A stretch of DNA of 64,000 nucleotides, taken from Bradyrhizobium sp. (GTDB lineage: Bacteria; Pseudomonadota; Alphaproteobacteria; Rhizobiales; Xanthobacteraceae). The stretch covers positions 62,001 through 126,000 of the forward strand of contig NZ_JAUSLT010000101.1 in the NCBI RefSeq assembly GCF_030646015.1, given 5' to 3'. The translations under genes and the position numbers were made by a program. Shown here piece after piece: positions 9,147 to 19,403 of the stretch; position 1 is the first letter of the stretch; every line of letters starts with the position of its first letter. Below the pieces are notes generated by a model. The model made no database searches, was not told the DNA's origin, and saw only the letters and a program-made list of their open reading frames with translations.

Positions 9147-10153
9147 CGACTCGTCACCGCATAGAGTCCGCGTGGCCGCCACATCAGGATCGCGACCATC
9201 AGCAGGATGTTGGAGACAAGCGCCAGTTTCGGCACCAGAAAGCCGCCATAATTAGCGACCATGGCGACCAGCAGCGCGCCAATGAAACAGCCGCCGATCG
9301 AGCCGAGACCGCCGATGATCACCACGATGAACACCAGCACCGTGAGGTCGTCGCCCATCGAGGCGTGCACCTGTTCGCGGTACAGCGCCCACATCACGCC
9401 GCCGAGCCCGGCGAGGCCGGAGCCGACCATGAACACCCCGAGGAACAGCCGCCTGATGCGATAGCCGAGCGCTTCCACCATCTCGCGGTTTTCCACGCCG
9501 GCGCGGATCAGAAGACCAATCTTGGTGCGGTTCAGCACCAGTTGAATGCCGCAGAACACCACCAGCCCGACCAGCATTGCCAGCAGGCGGTATTTCGCAA
9601 TCGCGACGTCACCGATGATGAACGAGCCGCGCAGCGACGTCGGCAGCGGCAGCGGGATGATCTGCGGTCCCCACAGCGCGTACAGCGCCTGTTCGGCGAC
9701 GATCAGCCCGCCCGTCGTCATCAGGATCTGCTTGAGGTGCTGGCCATAGACCGGGAGGATCAGCACGCGCTCGACCACAAGTCCGAGCGCGCCGGAGACC
9801 GCCATCGCGGCAAGCGCGGCGGGCGCCAGCACCGCCAGATTCGTCAGCAGCGAGTCGGCCTGCACGTAAGGCGCCAGCGGCAGCAGCACCAGCGTTGCGA
9901 CATAGGCGCCGACCGCGATGAAGGCGCCGTGACCGAAATTGAGCACGTCCATCAGGCCGAACACCAGGGTCAGACCGGAGGCCATGATGAAAATCATCAT
10001 GCCCATGGCGAGGCTCGCCACCGTCAGCGTCACCCATGAACTGCCCGATCCGATCAGCGGCAGCATCGCCAGTGCGAGAATCGCCGGCAACAGCACCGGC
10101 AGCAGATCCCGCTTCGGCCTGGGCAACGCGTCGGTCGCGGCAAGGTCGGTCAC
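9143..10153 (-). CDS. livH: Branched-chain amino acid ABC transporter permease LivH
   Basis: GLTLVFGLMDVLNFGHGAFIAVGAYVATL...GLGSIGGCFIGALLVAMVANYGGFLVPKLA. Confidence 0.93.
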   Translation of the reverse strand: MTDLAATDALPRPKRDLLPVLLPAILALAMLPLIGSGSSWVTLTVASLAMGMMIFIMASGLTLVFGLMDVLNFGHGAFIAVGAYVATLVLLPLAPYVQADSLLTNLAVLAPAALAAMAVSGALGLVVERVLILPVYGQHLKQILMTTGGLIVAEQALYALWGPQIIPLPLPTSLRGSFIIGDVAIAKYRLLAMLVGLVVFCGIQLVLNRTKIGLLIRAGVENREMVEALGYRIRRLFLGVFMVGSGLAGLGGVMWALYREQVHASMGDDLTVLVFIVVIIGGLGSIGGCFIGALLVAMVANYGGFLVPKLALVSNILLMVAILMWRPRGLYAVTSR

Positions 10154-10872
10154 TGATGCGTCTCCAGACTAAGCCCTAGCAATTTTTCCTGCAGCGCGAC
10201 GTCGCCCGCCAGCGCCGCCATCTCGCCGCGGTGGACGATCCGGCCATTGTCCATCACCAGCACGGTATCGCCGATCGCCTGCGCGGCATGGAAATTCTGT
10301 TCGACCAGCAGGATGGTGGCGCCCCGGCGCTTGATTTCCGCAAAACATTCGATCAGCGCCACCACGATCGCCGGCGCCAGACCCTTGGTCGGCTCATCGA
10401 TCAGCAAAAGCTTGCGCGGTTCGACGATCGCGCGCGCGATCGACAACATCTGCTTCTGTCCGCCGGACAACGCGCCGGCGCGCGACAGCCAGAATCGCTT
10501 CAGCGCCGGGAAAAATCCAAAGATCCACTCCAGCCTGGCATCGTCGAGCGGCCCGTCGCGCGCCGCGAGGATCAGGTTTTCCTTCACCGTCAGGTCGGAG
10601 AACACCGCCATGCTCTCCGGGACGTAACCGACGCCGAGCCGCGCAATATCGGGCGTCGCGCTGGCTTCGATGCGCTGCCCGTCGAGCGAGATCTGGCCGG
10701 CGGAGGCCTGCCACAGGCCCATGATGGTGCGCAGCGTCGAGGTCTTGCCGGCGCCATTGCGGCCGAGCAGCATGGTGGTCTGGCCCTCGGGCACGCTGAA
10801 ATCGACGCCGTGCAGAATGTGATAGCGCCCGACATGGGTGTGCACGCCGGCGAGGGTGAGCAGGTCGGTCAT
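10150..10872 (-). CDS. livF: Branched-chain amino acid ABC transporter ATP-binding protein LivF
   Basis: Walker A LLGRNGAGKTSTLRTIMGL, signature LSGGQKQMLSIARAI, Walker B KLLLIDEPTKGLAP. Confidence 0.95.
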   Translation of the reverse strand: MTDLLTLAGVHTHVGRYHILHGVDFSVPEGQTTMLLGRNGAGKTSTLRTIMGLWQASAGQISLDGQRIEASATPDIARLGVGYVPESMAVFSDLTVKENLILAARDGPLDDARLEWIFGFFPALKRFWLSRAGALSGGQKQMLSIARAIVEPRKLLLIDEPTKGLAPAIVVALIECFAEIKRRGATILLVEQNFHAAQAIGDTVLVMDNGRIVHRGEMAALAGDVALQEKLLGLSLETHQ

Positions 10873-11633
10873 GCCGCGCTCTTTCCGGGCGCGATGCCGA
10901 GATAGGCCTCCTGCACGATCGGCGAGGCGATCACCTCGGCCGGCTTGCCGTCGGCGACCAACTGGCCGTTGTGCAGCACGATGATGCGGTCGGCCAGCGA
11001 GCGCACCACGTCCATCTTGTGCTCGACCAGCAGGATGATCTTGCTGGCATCCTGCTTGAGCTGCGCGATCAGGTTGAGCACCACGGGCACCTCGTCGATG
11101 CTCATGCCGGCGGTCGGTTCGTCGAACATGAAGACTTTCGGCTCGAGCGCCATCATCAGCGCGACTTCGAGCTTGCGCTGATCGCCGTGGGATAGCGCGG
11201 TCGCCGCCACGTTACGCCGGCTGCCAAGCGCCACCTGATCGAGAATGGCGTCGGCGCGGGCGATCAGGTCCTTGCGCGTGATCCAGGGCCGCAGCATGTC
11301 GTAATGCACGCCGCTGGCCGACTGCACGGCGAGGCGGACATTCTCGGCCACGCTCAGATTGGGAAACAGATTGGTGAGCTGGAACGCGCGGCCGAGGCCG
11401 GCGCGGGTGCGCAGCGGCGCGGACAACTGGGTGATATCGGTGCCGTCGAACAGGATGCTGCCGCCCGAGGGGCGCAGCTGTCCGGAGATCAGGTTGAAGT
11501 AGGTGGTCTTGCCGGCCCCGTTGGGGCCGACGATCGCGGTCAATTCACCCGGCCGAAAGGTGCAGCTGACGCTGTTGACCGCAACGTGTCCGCCGAAGCG
11601 AATGGTCAGGTCGCGGGTTTCGAGCAAGGTCAT
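10869..11633 (-). CDS. livG: Branched-chain amino acid ABC transporter ATP-binding protein LivG
   Basis: Walker A IVGPNGAGKTTYFNLISG, LSHGDQRKLEVALMMALEPKVFMFDEPTAGMS. Confidence 0.95.
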   Translation of the reverse strand: MTLLETRDLTIRFGGHVAVNSVSCTFRPGELTAIVGPNGAGKTTYFNLISGQLRPSGGSILFDGTDITQLSAPLRTRAGLGRAFQLTNLFPNLSVAENVRLAVQSASGVHYDMLRPWITRKDLIARADAILDQVALGSRRNVAATALSHGDQRKLEVALMMALEPKVFMFDEPTAGMSIDEVPVVLNLIAQLKQDASKIILLVEHKMDVVRSLADRIIVLHNGQLVADGKPAEVIASPIVQEAYLGIAPGKSAA

Positions 11634-11667
11634 CGGAAACTCGGGTGATACGCGATTGGTGATACTT

Positions 11668-11797
11668 CACCTCTCCCCGCGTGCGGGGAGAGGTCGATCG
11701 CGCAGCGATCGGGTGAGGGGGACTCTCAGCGAGTCGAGCGTGTCGAGACAGCCCCTCACCCCAACCCTCTCCCCGCGAAGAGCGGGGCGAGGGGGAA
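11668..11797. repeat. Intergenic palindromic repeat (CTCTCCCCGC...GCGGGGCGAGG type)
   Basis: Complementary arms around 'cctctccccgcgtgcggggagaggtcgatcgcgcagcgatcgggtgaggggg ... cccctcaccccaaccctctccccgcgaagagcggggcgaggg', located between livG and the SBP gene. Confidence 0.8.
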
Positions 11798-11803
11798 GAG
11801 AAA

Positions 11804-12988
11804 CTACCGCTTGTTGCGGATCGGAACGTTCATGTCCTCGATCTTGATCTCGCGGACCGGCTCGTTCACCGCCCACGCCAGGTTCGGGTCCACCTTGACC
11901 TTGAAGTGATACATGCTCTGCAGTGCCTGGTGGTCTTCCTTGCGGAAGATCATCTTGCCCTTGGGCGTATCGAACTCCATGCCTTCCATGGCGCTGATCA
12001 GTTTTTCGGTATCGGTGGATTTCGCCTTGGTGACCGCGGTGACCACGGCCATCGCCGCGGCAAAGCCGCCCGCCGTGAAGAAATCCGGCGGTGCGTTGAA
12101 GCGCTTCTGGTGCTCGGCGACCAGCCAGTCGTTCACCGGATTCTTCGGAATATCGTAGTAGTAATAGGTAGCACCCTCCATGCCGGGCAGGCTCTTGTAG
12201 GCCGCCAGCGCCGGCAGGATGTTACCGCCCGTCGACAATTCGATGCCGTAACGCTTCGGGTCCATATCCTGCAGTTTGCTCAGGGGATTGCCGGCGCCGG
12301 CCCAGATCACCCAGATGATCTTGCGGCCGGGCTTGTCCTTCAGCGCGTCGAACAGACGCTGACCGGCCGCGGTGAAGTCCGTCGTGGTGGTCGGGGCGTA
12401 TTCTTCGGCCGCCAGCGTCGCGCCGGTCTTGGCCAGCGCTTCCTTGAAAGCGGCGACGCCGTCACGGCCGAAGGCATAGTCCTGTGCCAGCGTCGCGATG
12501 GTGACGCCCGGCTTGCCGATGGCGATCGCGTTCGAGATCGCATCCTGCGAGGAGTTGCGGCCGGTGCGGAAGATGTACCGGTTCCATTTCTCCCCGGTAA
12601 TCTGGTCCGCGACCGCGGGTTCGACGATCAGGATCTTCTTGTTCTCCTCGGCAACCGGCAGGTCCGCAAGGGCCGCGGCGGACGAGGTCGTGCCGATCGC
12701 GATATCGACCTTGTCGTCCTGGTAGGCTTCCGCCAGCGCTGACTTGGACAGATCCGGCTTGCTCTGGTCATCCTTGGTGATGATCACGATCTTGCGCCCG
12801 TCGAGCGTCATGGTGCCCTTGGTGGCATACTCCAGTCCCATGCGCAGGCCGGTTTCGGTCTGTTTCGCGTAGGCTTCCAGCGGTCCGGTCTTGCCGTAGA
12901 TCAGGCCGATCTTCAGATCCTGGGCCTGCGCCGCGGCGCTCCCGATCAAGCCGAGTGCGGCGGTTGCGAGAATGAGTGGGTAACGCAC
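11804..12988 (-). CDS. Branched-chain amino acid ABC transporter substrate-binding protein
   Basis: GTG start at 12988 with a GGAGGGA ribosome-binding site: (V)RYPLILATAALGLIGSAAAQAQDLKIGLIYGKTGPLEAYAKQTETGLRMGLEYATKG...; periplasmic type I SBP. Confidence 0.92.
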   Translation of the reverse strand: MRYPLILATAALGLIGSAAAQAQDLKIGLIYGKTGPLEAYAKQTETGLRMGLEYATKGTMTLDGRKIVIITKDDQSKPDLSKSALAEAYQDDKVDIAIGTTSSAAALADLPVAEENKKILIVEPAVADQITGEKWNRYIFRTGRNSSQDAISNAIAIGKPGVTIATLAQDYAFGRDGVAAFKEALAKTGATLAAEEYAPTTTTDFTAAGQRLFDALKDKPGRKIIWVIWAGAGNPLSKLQDMDPKRYGIELSTGGNILPALAAYKSLPGMEGATYYYYDIPKNPVNDWLVAEHQKRFNAPPDFFTAGGFAAAMAVVTAVTKAKSTDTEKLISAMEGMEFDTPKGKMIFRKEDHQALQSMYHFKVKVDPNLAWAVNEPVREIKIEDMNVPIRNKR

Positions 12989-13102
12989 GGCGGTCCCTCC
13001 TGTTGCAGAATGGATGTTACCATAGCGATTTGCACAGCCGGACGAACATTGCAATTCGATGTTTCGGCCGCGGGCGACTTCGGCGCGAGCGTGTTCAGAT
13101 GT

Positions 13103-15151
13103 CTAGTCGGCCTGCCCACGAACTGGGCGTTGCTCACCGGATGTGCCGCCGATCCCCGCGACGTTTCGCCAGTCCGACTGCGCTTCCTCCGCGCTTTCGA
13201 AAATATGCGCGGCGACGCCGCGTCGTTCCAGGGCTTCGCCGAGCTTGATGCGCAGAAAGCCCGAGGTAGTGTAGCGCGAGACGCCCGAATAGAAGCGGTC
13301 GGCGAGACCCCGCACCATGGCCGAATAGTCGTCGAGCAGCTCCGGCACGATCGAGAAATTGTCGTAGTTCACGATGGCGTAGACCCGCCGGCCCAGCCCG
13401 CCGAGCCGGGCTTCGACGGATTTGGCGATCGCGTCGATATCGGCGCGGCTGCGCAATGCAAAACGCTCCAGATTGACGAAGAACAGGTTCTGCCGCTCGT
13501 CGAGCGTGAAGCGCTGATCGAGCGGAATGGTGAGCATGTCCTCGCGCAGATCCATCGGGCCCTGTCGGAAGATCCGCGCGTCCATGCCGATCGGGTCGCG
13601 CGGTATCAGCGGCTTGAAATCCATCAGCGCGAGGATATCCCGCTCGATATCGATGCCGGGGGCGACTTCAATGAGCTCGAGTCCATCGGGCCGGAGGGCG
13701 AAGACGCAGCGCTCGGTGACGTAGAGGACGCTCTGCCCGCGCGCGGTTGCGTAGGCGCCGCTGAACGTCACATGCTCCACGGCTTCGACGAATTTGCGCG
13801 CCCTGGCTTCCTCCAGGATGGCGAGCTTGCCGTCGGACAGCGCGATGCGCAGGCGTCCGGCGCCGAAGGTGCCGACGAAGATCACTTTCTTGGCATTCTG
13901 GCTGATATTGATGAAGCCGCCGGCGCCGGCGAGCTTGGGACCGAATTTGCTGACGTTGAGATTGCCTGATCGGTCGACCTGGGCGAGGCCGAGAAATGCC
14001 GCGTCGAGACCTCCGCCGTCATAGAAATCGAACTGATAGGGCTGGTCGATCACCGCCTGGGTGTTGATCGCGGCGCCGAAATCGATGCCGCTGGCGGGAA
14101 TGCCGCCGATCGTCCCCGGCTCCGCCGTCAGCGTGATGAGGTCGATGATGCCCTCCTCGTTGGCGACCGCGGCGATGCCGTCGGGCATGCCGATGCCGAG
14201 ATTGACGACGCTGTTGGGCTTCAGCTCGAACGCGGCGCGGCGCGCGATGATCTTGCGCTCGCTCATCGGCATCGGCGGCAGCGAGCCGGCGCGCACCCTG
14301 ATCTCGCTGCTGAAAGCGGGGTTGTATTGCGTGCCGAAGGTCTGCCAGTGATTTTCCGGCCTGGCGACCACGACGCAGTCGACCAGGATGCCGGGGATCT
14401 TGACCTGGCGCGGATTGAGGCTGCCGCTTTCGGCCACCCGCTCGACCTGCGCGATCACGACGCCGCCGGAATTATGCGCCGCCATCGCGATCGCCAGCGC
14501 CTCCAGCGTCAGCGCTTCCTTCTCCATGGTGAGATTGCCGTCGGGGTCGCCCGTGGTGGCGCGGATGATGCCGACGTTGATCGGAAAGATCTTGTAGAAC
14601 AGGCATTCCTGCCCGCCCAGCGTGACCAGCTCGACCATGTCCTCGGTGGTGCGGGCGTTGAGCTTGCCGCCGCCGTTGCGCGGATCGACGAAGGTCCCCA
14701 TGCCGACACGCGAGATATGTCCGGGACGGTGGGCCGCGATGTCGCGAAACATGTGGGTGATGACGCCCTGCGGCAGATTGTAGGCCTCGATCTGATTGGA
14801 TATCGCGAGCGCCTGCAGTTTCGGCGCGAGGCCCCAGTGGCCGCCGATCACGCGCTTGACCAGCCCCGCATGCGCGAAGTGATTGAGGCCGCGATCCTTG
14901 CCGTCGCCTTGTCCGGCGGCATAGACCAGCGTCAGATTGTGCGGCTTGCCCTGCGCATAGGGCGCGTCGCCCTCGCTGGCGAGATAGAGCTGCTCCAGCG
15001 CCAGCGCGATTTCCTCGGCAAACCCGATGCCGACGAAGCCGCCGGTGGCGACGGTATCGCCATCGCGAATGAGGCGCACGGCTTCCGCCGCCGTGACGAT
15101 CTTGCCCTTCTCCGCGTTGCGCAGATAGGGCAAGGCTGGATGCTGGCTCAC
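13103..15151 (-). CDS. Acyl CoA:acetate/3-ketoacid CoA-transferase with C-terminal extension
   Basis: GTG start at 15151 ([52 protein letters not shown]...), later [46 protein letters not shown]. Confidence 0.9.
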   Translation of the reverse strand: MSQHPALPYLRNAEKGKIVTAAEAVRLIRDGDTVATGGFVGIGFAEEIALALEQLYLASEGDAPYAQGKPHNLTLVYAAGQGDGKDRGLNHFAHAGLVKRVIGGHWGLAPKLQALAISNQIEAYNLPQGVITHMFRDIAAHRPGHISRVGMGTFVDPRNGGGKLNARTTEDMVELVTLGGQECLFYKIFPINVGIIRATTGDPDGNLTMEKEALTLEALAIAMAAHNSGGVVIAQVERVAESGSLNPRQVKIPGILVDCVVVARPENHWQTFGTQYNPAFSSEIRVRAGSLPPMPMSERKIIARRAAFELKPNSVVNLGIGMPDGIAAVANEEGIIDLITLTAEPGTIGGIPASGIDFGAAINTQAVIDQPYQFDFYDGGGLDAAFLGLAQVDRSGNLNVSKFGPKLAGAGGFINISQNAKKVIFVGTFGAGRLRIALSDGKLAILEEARARKFVEAVEHVTFSGAYATARGQSVLYVTERCVFALRPDGLELIEVAPGIDIERDILALMDFKPLIPRDPIGMDARIFRQGPMDLREDMLTIPLDQRFTLDERQNLFFVNLERFALRSRADIDAIAKSVEARLGGLGRRVYAIVNYDNFSIVPELLDDYSAMVRGLADRFYSGVSRYTTSGFLRIKLGEALERRGVAAHIFESAEEAQSDWRNVAGIGGTSGEQRPVRGQAD

Positions 15152-15326
15152 GGCGTTCCTCCCCGGGATGGTTTCAAGCCGCGTGTCGGATTCCCGATTG
15201 CTGGCGGCTGCTCGACGTTCTGCGCCCTGGCGCATCGATCATAGGAGTCTGGACCGGAAGCCGGTTTGCTTCAAATCAAAAGACCGGCGGATGGCGGGCC
15301 GGGAGGGAGGGGCAGCGCGCGTGCGG

Positions 15327-17318
15327 TCAGCGGCGATAGCGCTCGCCGCGCGCAAGGGCCGGACGGCTTTCCTGCGGCGGACGGCTCGCCAGGCTGGAAC
15401 GCGCTTCGCTGGCTATGGGTATCGCCGGCCGCAGTTCTTCGAGAAAGATCGGCCGCGAGAAGTAGTATCCCTGCGCATAGCGGATCTTGGTGGCGGCCTG
15501 CAGGTAGGCGAGTTCCTCGAAGGTTTCGAGGCCCTCGGCGATCACGGTCATGCCGAGCGCCTCGCTCAGCGATTCGATCGCCCGCAGGATGCCCTGGCTG
15601 CGCGGGCGCTTGTGAATGTCGGTGATGAAGGAGCGGTCGATCTTGATTTCGTCGGCGGTGATGTCGGCCAGCGCCGACAAGGACGAATAGCCGGTGCCGA
15701 AATCGTCGATCGATATCTTCACTCCCAGTTTCCGGAAAATCGGCAGGATCTCGTCCTGGAAATGGGTCTTGGTGACGAAGGCGTCCTCCGTCACCTCGAT
15801 CATGAAGCGCTCGGGATAGCCGGTGGCTTCCAGCGCCAGCGCAAACGTCCGCATGAATTCCGGGTTGCAGGCCTGCTTGGCCGCGACGTTGATGCTGATG
15901 GAGGCGTCGGGACCAAACGTCTCGTTGATCAGGTCGATCGACTTGACGATTTCGGTCAGCACCAGATGTGTGAGCTCGTCGATCAGTCCAAGCTCGACGG
16001 CAAGATTGACGAAGGTGCCGGGGGCCTGAATGACACCTTCATCGTCGCGCAGCCGCACCAATGCCTCGATGCCCTTGATGTCCTGGGTCCGGATGTCGAC
16101 CTTGGTCTGGAAGGCGCAGCAAAAGCGCTTCTCCAGGATGGCGAGCCGCAGCGACTGCTCGACCTTCATTCGCGCCAGCGCCTCGCGCTCCATGCTGGAG
16201 TCGAAGAAGGCCGCGGAGCCCTTGCCGTCGTTCTTGACGCGATACATCGCGATATCGGCGTTCTGACGCAGCAGATCGTAGCTGCGGCCGTGCTCGGGAT
16301 AAAGGCTGATCCCGATCGAGGTCGAAGCGAAGATTTCCGATCCGTCGATGAAGTAGGGAGCCCTCAGCCGTTCCAGCGTAAACCGGATGTATTCCGCCAC
16401 CTCCTGCTCGCTCTGGATCGGATTGAGCAGCAGCAGGAATTCATCGCCGCTGATCCGCGACAGCATGTCGGATTCGCGCAAGTCCATTCCAAGCCGCTTG
16501 GCGACTTCGATCAGCAGCGCATCCCCGATCGGATGACCGTAATAGTCGTTGATATGCTTGAAGTTATCGATGTCGAGAAATGCCAGCGCGAAGCTGCCAT
16601 GCGGCTCGTCGCGCTTCAGAAGGCTGTTGACGCGGTGTTCGATCACGCCGCGGTTGGGCAGGCCGGTCAGCTCGTCGTAATAAGCCGACCGGAACAGGTG
16701 ATCCTCGAGGGCCTTTTGCTCGCTGATGTCGGCGGAGCTCGACAGCAACAGGTTGCGGTCCGCGATACGAACCGGCCGGTGGGTGGTGAGAAAGACCTGT
16801 CTGGCCTGGTCGGTGTTGACGCATTCCTCCGCAACCGCGTGGCTGCCGGTGCGCAGCAGCTCCATGCCGGTCTTGCGGCGATGGTCCAGCTCCCTGGAGG
16901 CCGGCGCCTCCATTTCGCTGCCGGCCATCCCGAGCTGAGCCGCGGCGGCGTCGTTCACCAGCAGGAAGCGGCCCTGCTCGTCCTGAACCGTCACGCCGGT
17001 CGGGAGCATCCTGAAGACATCCCTCAGAATTCTCAATTCGTTAGCGAGAGCGTACTCGCTATCGCCTTCGGTCGCGGCGATCCGCTGCTCGTATTGGGTC
17101 CGGCTTTGCATGCCGCCGACTTTGGCGGAAGCTCTTGTAGTTTTGGTTAAGTGGAACTCAAAAAGTCGGCTCCAGTTGTGCGAGTCTACGATTTGAACAG
17201 GCTCCGCCTCGATCGTCATTAACAGAACTCTAACGCGATTTCGCAATGCCCGCTGGCCGGCGAATCCGGGCGCTCGATGCACTAAAAGGAGGCGCTTCAA
17301 CTCGCGGGGATGCGACAC
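15327..17318 (-). CDS. PAS-GGDEF-EAL protein (SGDEF variant); true start may be further in (e.g. 17218 or 17111)
   Basis: PAS 'VQDEQGRFLLVNDAAAAQLGM', 'MLSRISGDEFLLLLNP', 'IKGIEALVRLRDDEG', 'DDFGTGYSSLSALADITADEIKIDRSFI'. Confidence 0.9.
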   Translation of the reverse strand: MSHPRELKRLLLVHRAPGFAGQRALRNRVRVLLMTIEAEPVQIVDSHNWSRLFEFHLTKTTRASAKVGGMQSRTQYEQRIAATEGDSEYALANELRILRDVFRMLPTGVTVQDEQGRFLLVNDAAAAQLGMAGSEMEAPASRELDHRRKTGMELLRTGSHAVAEECVNTDQARQVFLTTHRPVRIADRNLLLSSSADISEQKALEDHLFRSAYYDELTGLPNRGVIEHRVNSLLKRDEPHGSFALAFLDIDNFKHINDYYGHPIGDALLIEVAKRLGMDLRESDMLSRISGDEFLLLLNPIQSEQEVAEYIRFTLERLRAPYFIDGSEIFASTSIGISLYPEHGRSYDLLRQNADIAMYRVKNDGKGSAAFFDSSMEREALARMKVEQSLRLAILEKRFCCAFQTKVDIRTQDIKGIEALVRLRDDEGVIQAPGTFVNLAVELGLIDELTHLVLTEIVKSIDLINETFGPDASISINVAAKQACNPEFMRTFALALEATGYPERFMIEVTEDAFVTKTHFQDEILPIFRKLGVKISIDDFGTGYSSLSALADITADEIKIDRSFITDIHKRPRSQGILRAIESLSEALGMTVIAEGLETFEELAYLQAATKIRYAQGYYFSRPIFLEELRPAIPIASEARSSLASRPPQESRPALARGERYRR

Positions 17319-18268
17319 TGCATGGTGCAGTGAACCCCGGTCTTCAGGAACGCGATTTCGGTCTTGCCGTCGAACGAGGTGAGCGCCGATTTCAACAGCT
17401 TGGTGCCAAAGCCGGCCGCCCCGACGCTTTCGACCGGGGGACCTTCGGTTTCGTCCCAGGTGATGTTGAGACGGCCGTCAGTCACCAGCCACGACACCTG
17501 CAAGAGGCCGCGCGGGGAGGAAAACGCGCCATACTTGCCGGCATTGGTGGCGAGCTCGTGGAATATCAGGGCGAGGCTCACCGCAAGCTTGTCGGGAAGG
17601 AACAGCGGATCTCCGTTCAGGTTGAACCGCACATGTCCGTAAGGTCCGAGCTCGGAGACTAGCAGATCCTTGATGTCGCAGCCGAGGCCGTCGACCCGTG
17701 CTATCAAATCATCCGTCCTGACCAGCGCCCGCAGCCGCTGATCGACGCCGGCCCAGACCTCCGGCCGATCGTGCAGCACCTGGTGCAGAACGGCGTGAAT
17801 GGTCGACAATTTGTTCTTCAGCCGGTGCTGCAGTTCGCCGACAATGAGTTTGCGATACTCCTCTTCCCGGATCAGCCGCTTCGAAATCTCCCGCTGCTGC
17901 GAGGCGATCGACCGGTAGTGCTCGACGCCCCATATCGTGAGGCCGCAGGCGATCAGATAAGCCGCCAGCAGCGCCAGCCTGGCGAAATCGGCGGTTGTTT
18001 CGCCGAAATTGAGCGCCATTCCGAGCACGCCACCGGCCAGCGCCGTCCCGATTCCGAGCCGGAAGCCGCCAAAAGCGGTGGCAAACACCACGGCCGGAAA
18101 ATACGGGGTGAAGAATACATCCGGCCGGATCTGGGCAAGGCCCCACCGCGTCGCGGTCGACAGCGCGAGGCAGCCGGCCGCAAATCCGATGCCGAGAAGC
18201 GGCGATGGCGGGGATATTCCCCGCCAGGTCAGTCGAAATTCGTCGATCAATTTCCCCATGACTGACAT
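17297..18268 (-). CDS. HWE-type sensor histidine kinase with N-terminal TM (DUF4118-like) region
   Basis: Start MSVMGKLIDEFRLTWRGISPPSPLLGIGFAAGCLALS; 'LIVGELQHRLKNKLSTIHAVLHQVL' H-box; 'IFHELATNAGKYGAFSSPRGLLQVSW' and 'GFGTKLLKSAL'. Confidence 0.88.
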   Translation of the reverse strand: MSVMGKLIDEFRLTWRGISPPSPLLGIGFAAGCLALSTATRWGLAQIRPDVFFTPYFPAVVFATAFGGFRLGIGTALAGGVLGMALNFGETTADFARLALLAAYLIACGLTIWGVEHYRSIASQQREISKRLIREEEYRKLIVGELQHRLKNKLSTIHAVLHQVLHDRPEVWAGVDQRLRALVRTDDLIARVDGLGCDIKDLLVSELGPYGHVRFNLNGDPLFLPDKLAVSLALIFHELATNAGKYGAFSSPRGLLQVSWLVTDGRLNITWDETEGPPVESVGAAGFGTKLLKSALTSFDGKTEIAFLKTGVHCTMQCRIPAS

Positions 18269-18447
18269 CAGCCGATCAGAGAATCCAAAATAAGGCCGAG
18301 CATAGAGCAAAATCCCGCCAGTGCGGCCAGAAACGGCGTCAGCCGTACCCCTCCTCGAGGACGCTGCCACGCAACAAAGCATGGCTTGCGTAGTTCCGGC
18401 AGGCCGGAGATAAATCCAGAGCAAGAGCGATCAGATGGGAGAACGAC

Positions 18448-19293
18448 ATGGGACGGCTGGACGGCAAGGTCGCGGTGATCACAGGCGCGACAAGCGGCAT
18501 CGGACTGCGAACCGCCGAGATATTCGTCGCGGAAGGCGCCAAAGTCGTCATCGCCGGGCGCCGCGTGCCGGAGGGCGAGGCGCTGGCGAAAAAACTCGGC
18601 GCCAACTGCATTTTTCGCCAGACCGACGTCATGGTCGACGAGCAGATACGCGCGCTGATCGAGCTGTCGGTCGAGAAATTCGGCCGCATCGACTGCCTGT
18701 TCAACAATGCCGGCGGCCCGGCGCAGACCGGCGGCATCGAGGGTCTCGATGCCGCCCGCTTCGACGCCGCGATGGTGACCTTGGTGCGCAGCGTGATGCT
18801 CGGCATGAAATACGCCGCGCCCCATATGCGAAAGCAGGGTTCCGGCAGCATCATCAACAATGGCAGCATCGCCGGACGGCTTGCCGGCTATTCCACCTCG
18901 CTGGTCTATGGCGCGGCCAAGGCCGCCGTCATCCACCTCACCAAATGCGTGGCGATGGAGCTTGGCGAAGCCGGCATTCGCGTCAACTCGATTTCGCCGG
19001 GCGTGATCGCCACCGGCATCTTCGGCAAGGCGCTGGGCCTGTCGGTGGAGGCGGCGGAGAAGACGCCCGAGCTGATGCACGGGGTCTACAAATCGGCGCA
19101 GCCGATTCCGCGCGCCGGACTCCCTGAGGATATCGCTCACGCCGCGGTGTTTCTCGCCAGCGACGAGTCCAGCTTTATCAACGGCCATGATCTCGTGATC
19201 GATGGCGCGATCACCGGCGGAAAGAACTGGACGGTGCAGCAGCAGGGCTACGTCGGCTTGCGCGAGAAATTTGAGAAGGCAACGGGAGGATAG
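18448..19293 (+). CDS. SDR-family NAD(P)-dependent oxidoreductase
   Basis: MGRLDGKVAVITGATSGIGLRTAEIF...LFNNAGG...YSTSLVYGAAKAAVIHLTKCVAMELGEAGIRVNSISPG. Confidence 0.95.
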   Translation: MGRLDGKVAVITGATSGIGLRTAEIFVAEGAKVVIAGRRVPEGEALAKKLGANCIFRQTDVMVDEQIRALIELSVEKFGRIDCLFNNAGGPAQTGGIEGLDAARFDAAMVTLVRSVMLGMKYAAPHMRKQGSGSIINNGSIAGRLAGYSTSLVYGAAKAAVIHLTKCVAMELGEAGIRVNSISPGVIATGIFGKALGLSVEAAEKTPELMHGVYKSAQPIPRAGLPEDIAHAAVFLASDESSFINGHDLVIDGAITGGKNWTVQQQGYVGLREKFEKATGG

Positions 19294-19299
19294 TCGCCG

Positions 19300-19380
19300 T
19301 CATTCCGGGGCGCCTCGAAGAGGCGAACCCGGAATCTCGAGATTCCGGGTCTGGTGCTGGCGCACCATCCCGGAATGACT
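19300..19380. repeat. Short intergenic palindrome (CATTCCGGG...CCCGGAATGAC)
   Basis: 'cattccggggcgcctcgaagaggcgaacccggaatctcgagattccgggtctggtgctggcgcaccatcccggaatgac' has nested inverted arms. Confidence 0.7.
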
Positions 19381-19403
19381 GGAGCCAGTCGGGAGAGACA
19401 TCA

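Noticed and set aside
15168-17150. 660-aa plus-strand ORF
   Set aside because: Shadow of the GGDEF-EAL gene on the minus strand.
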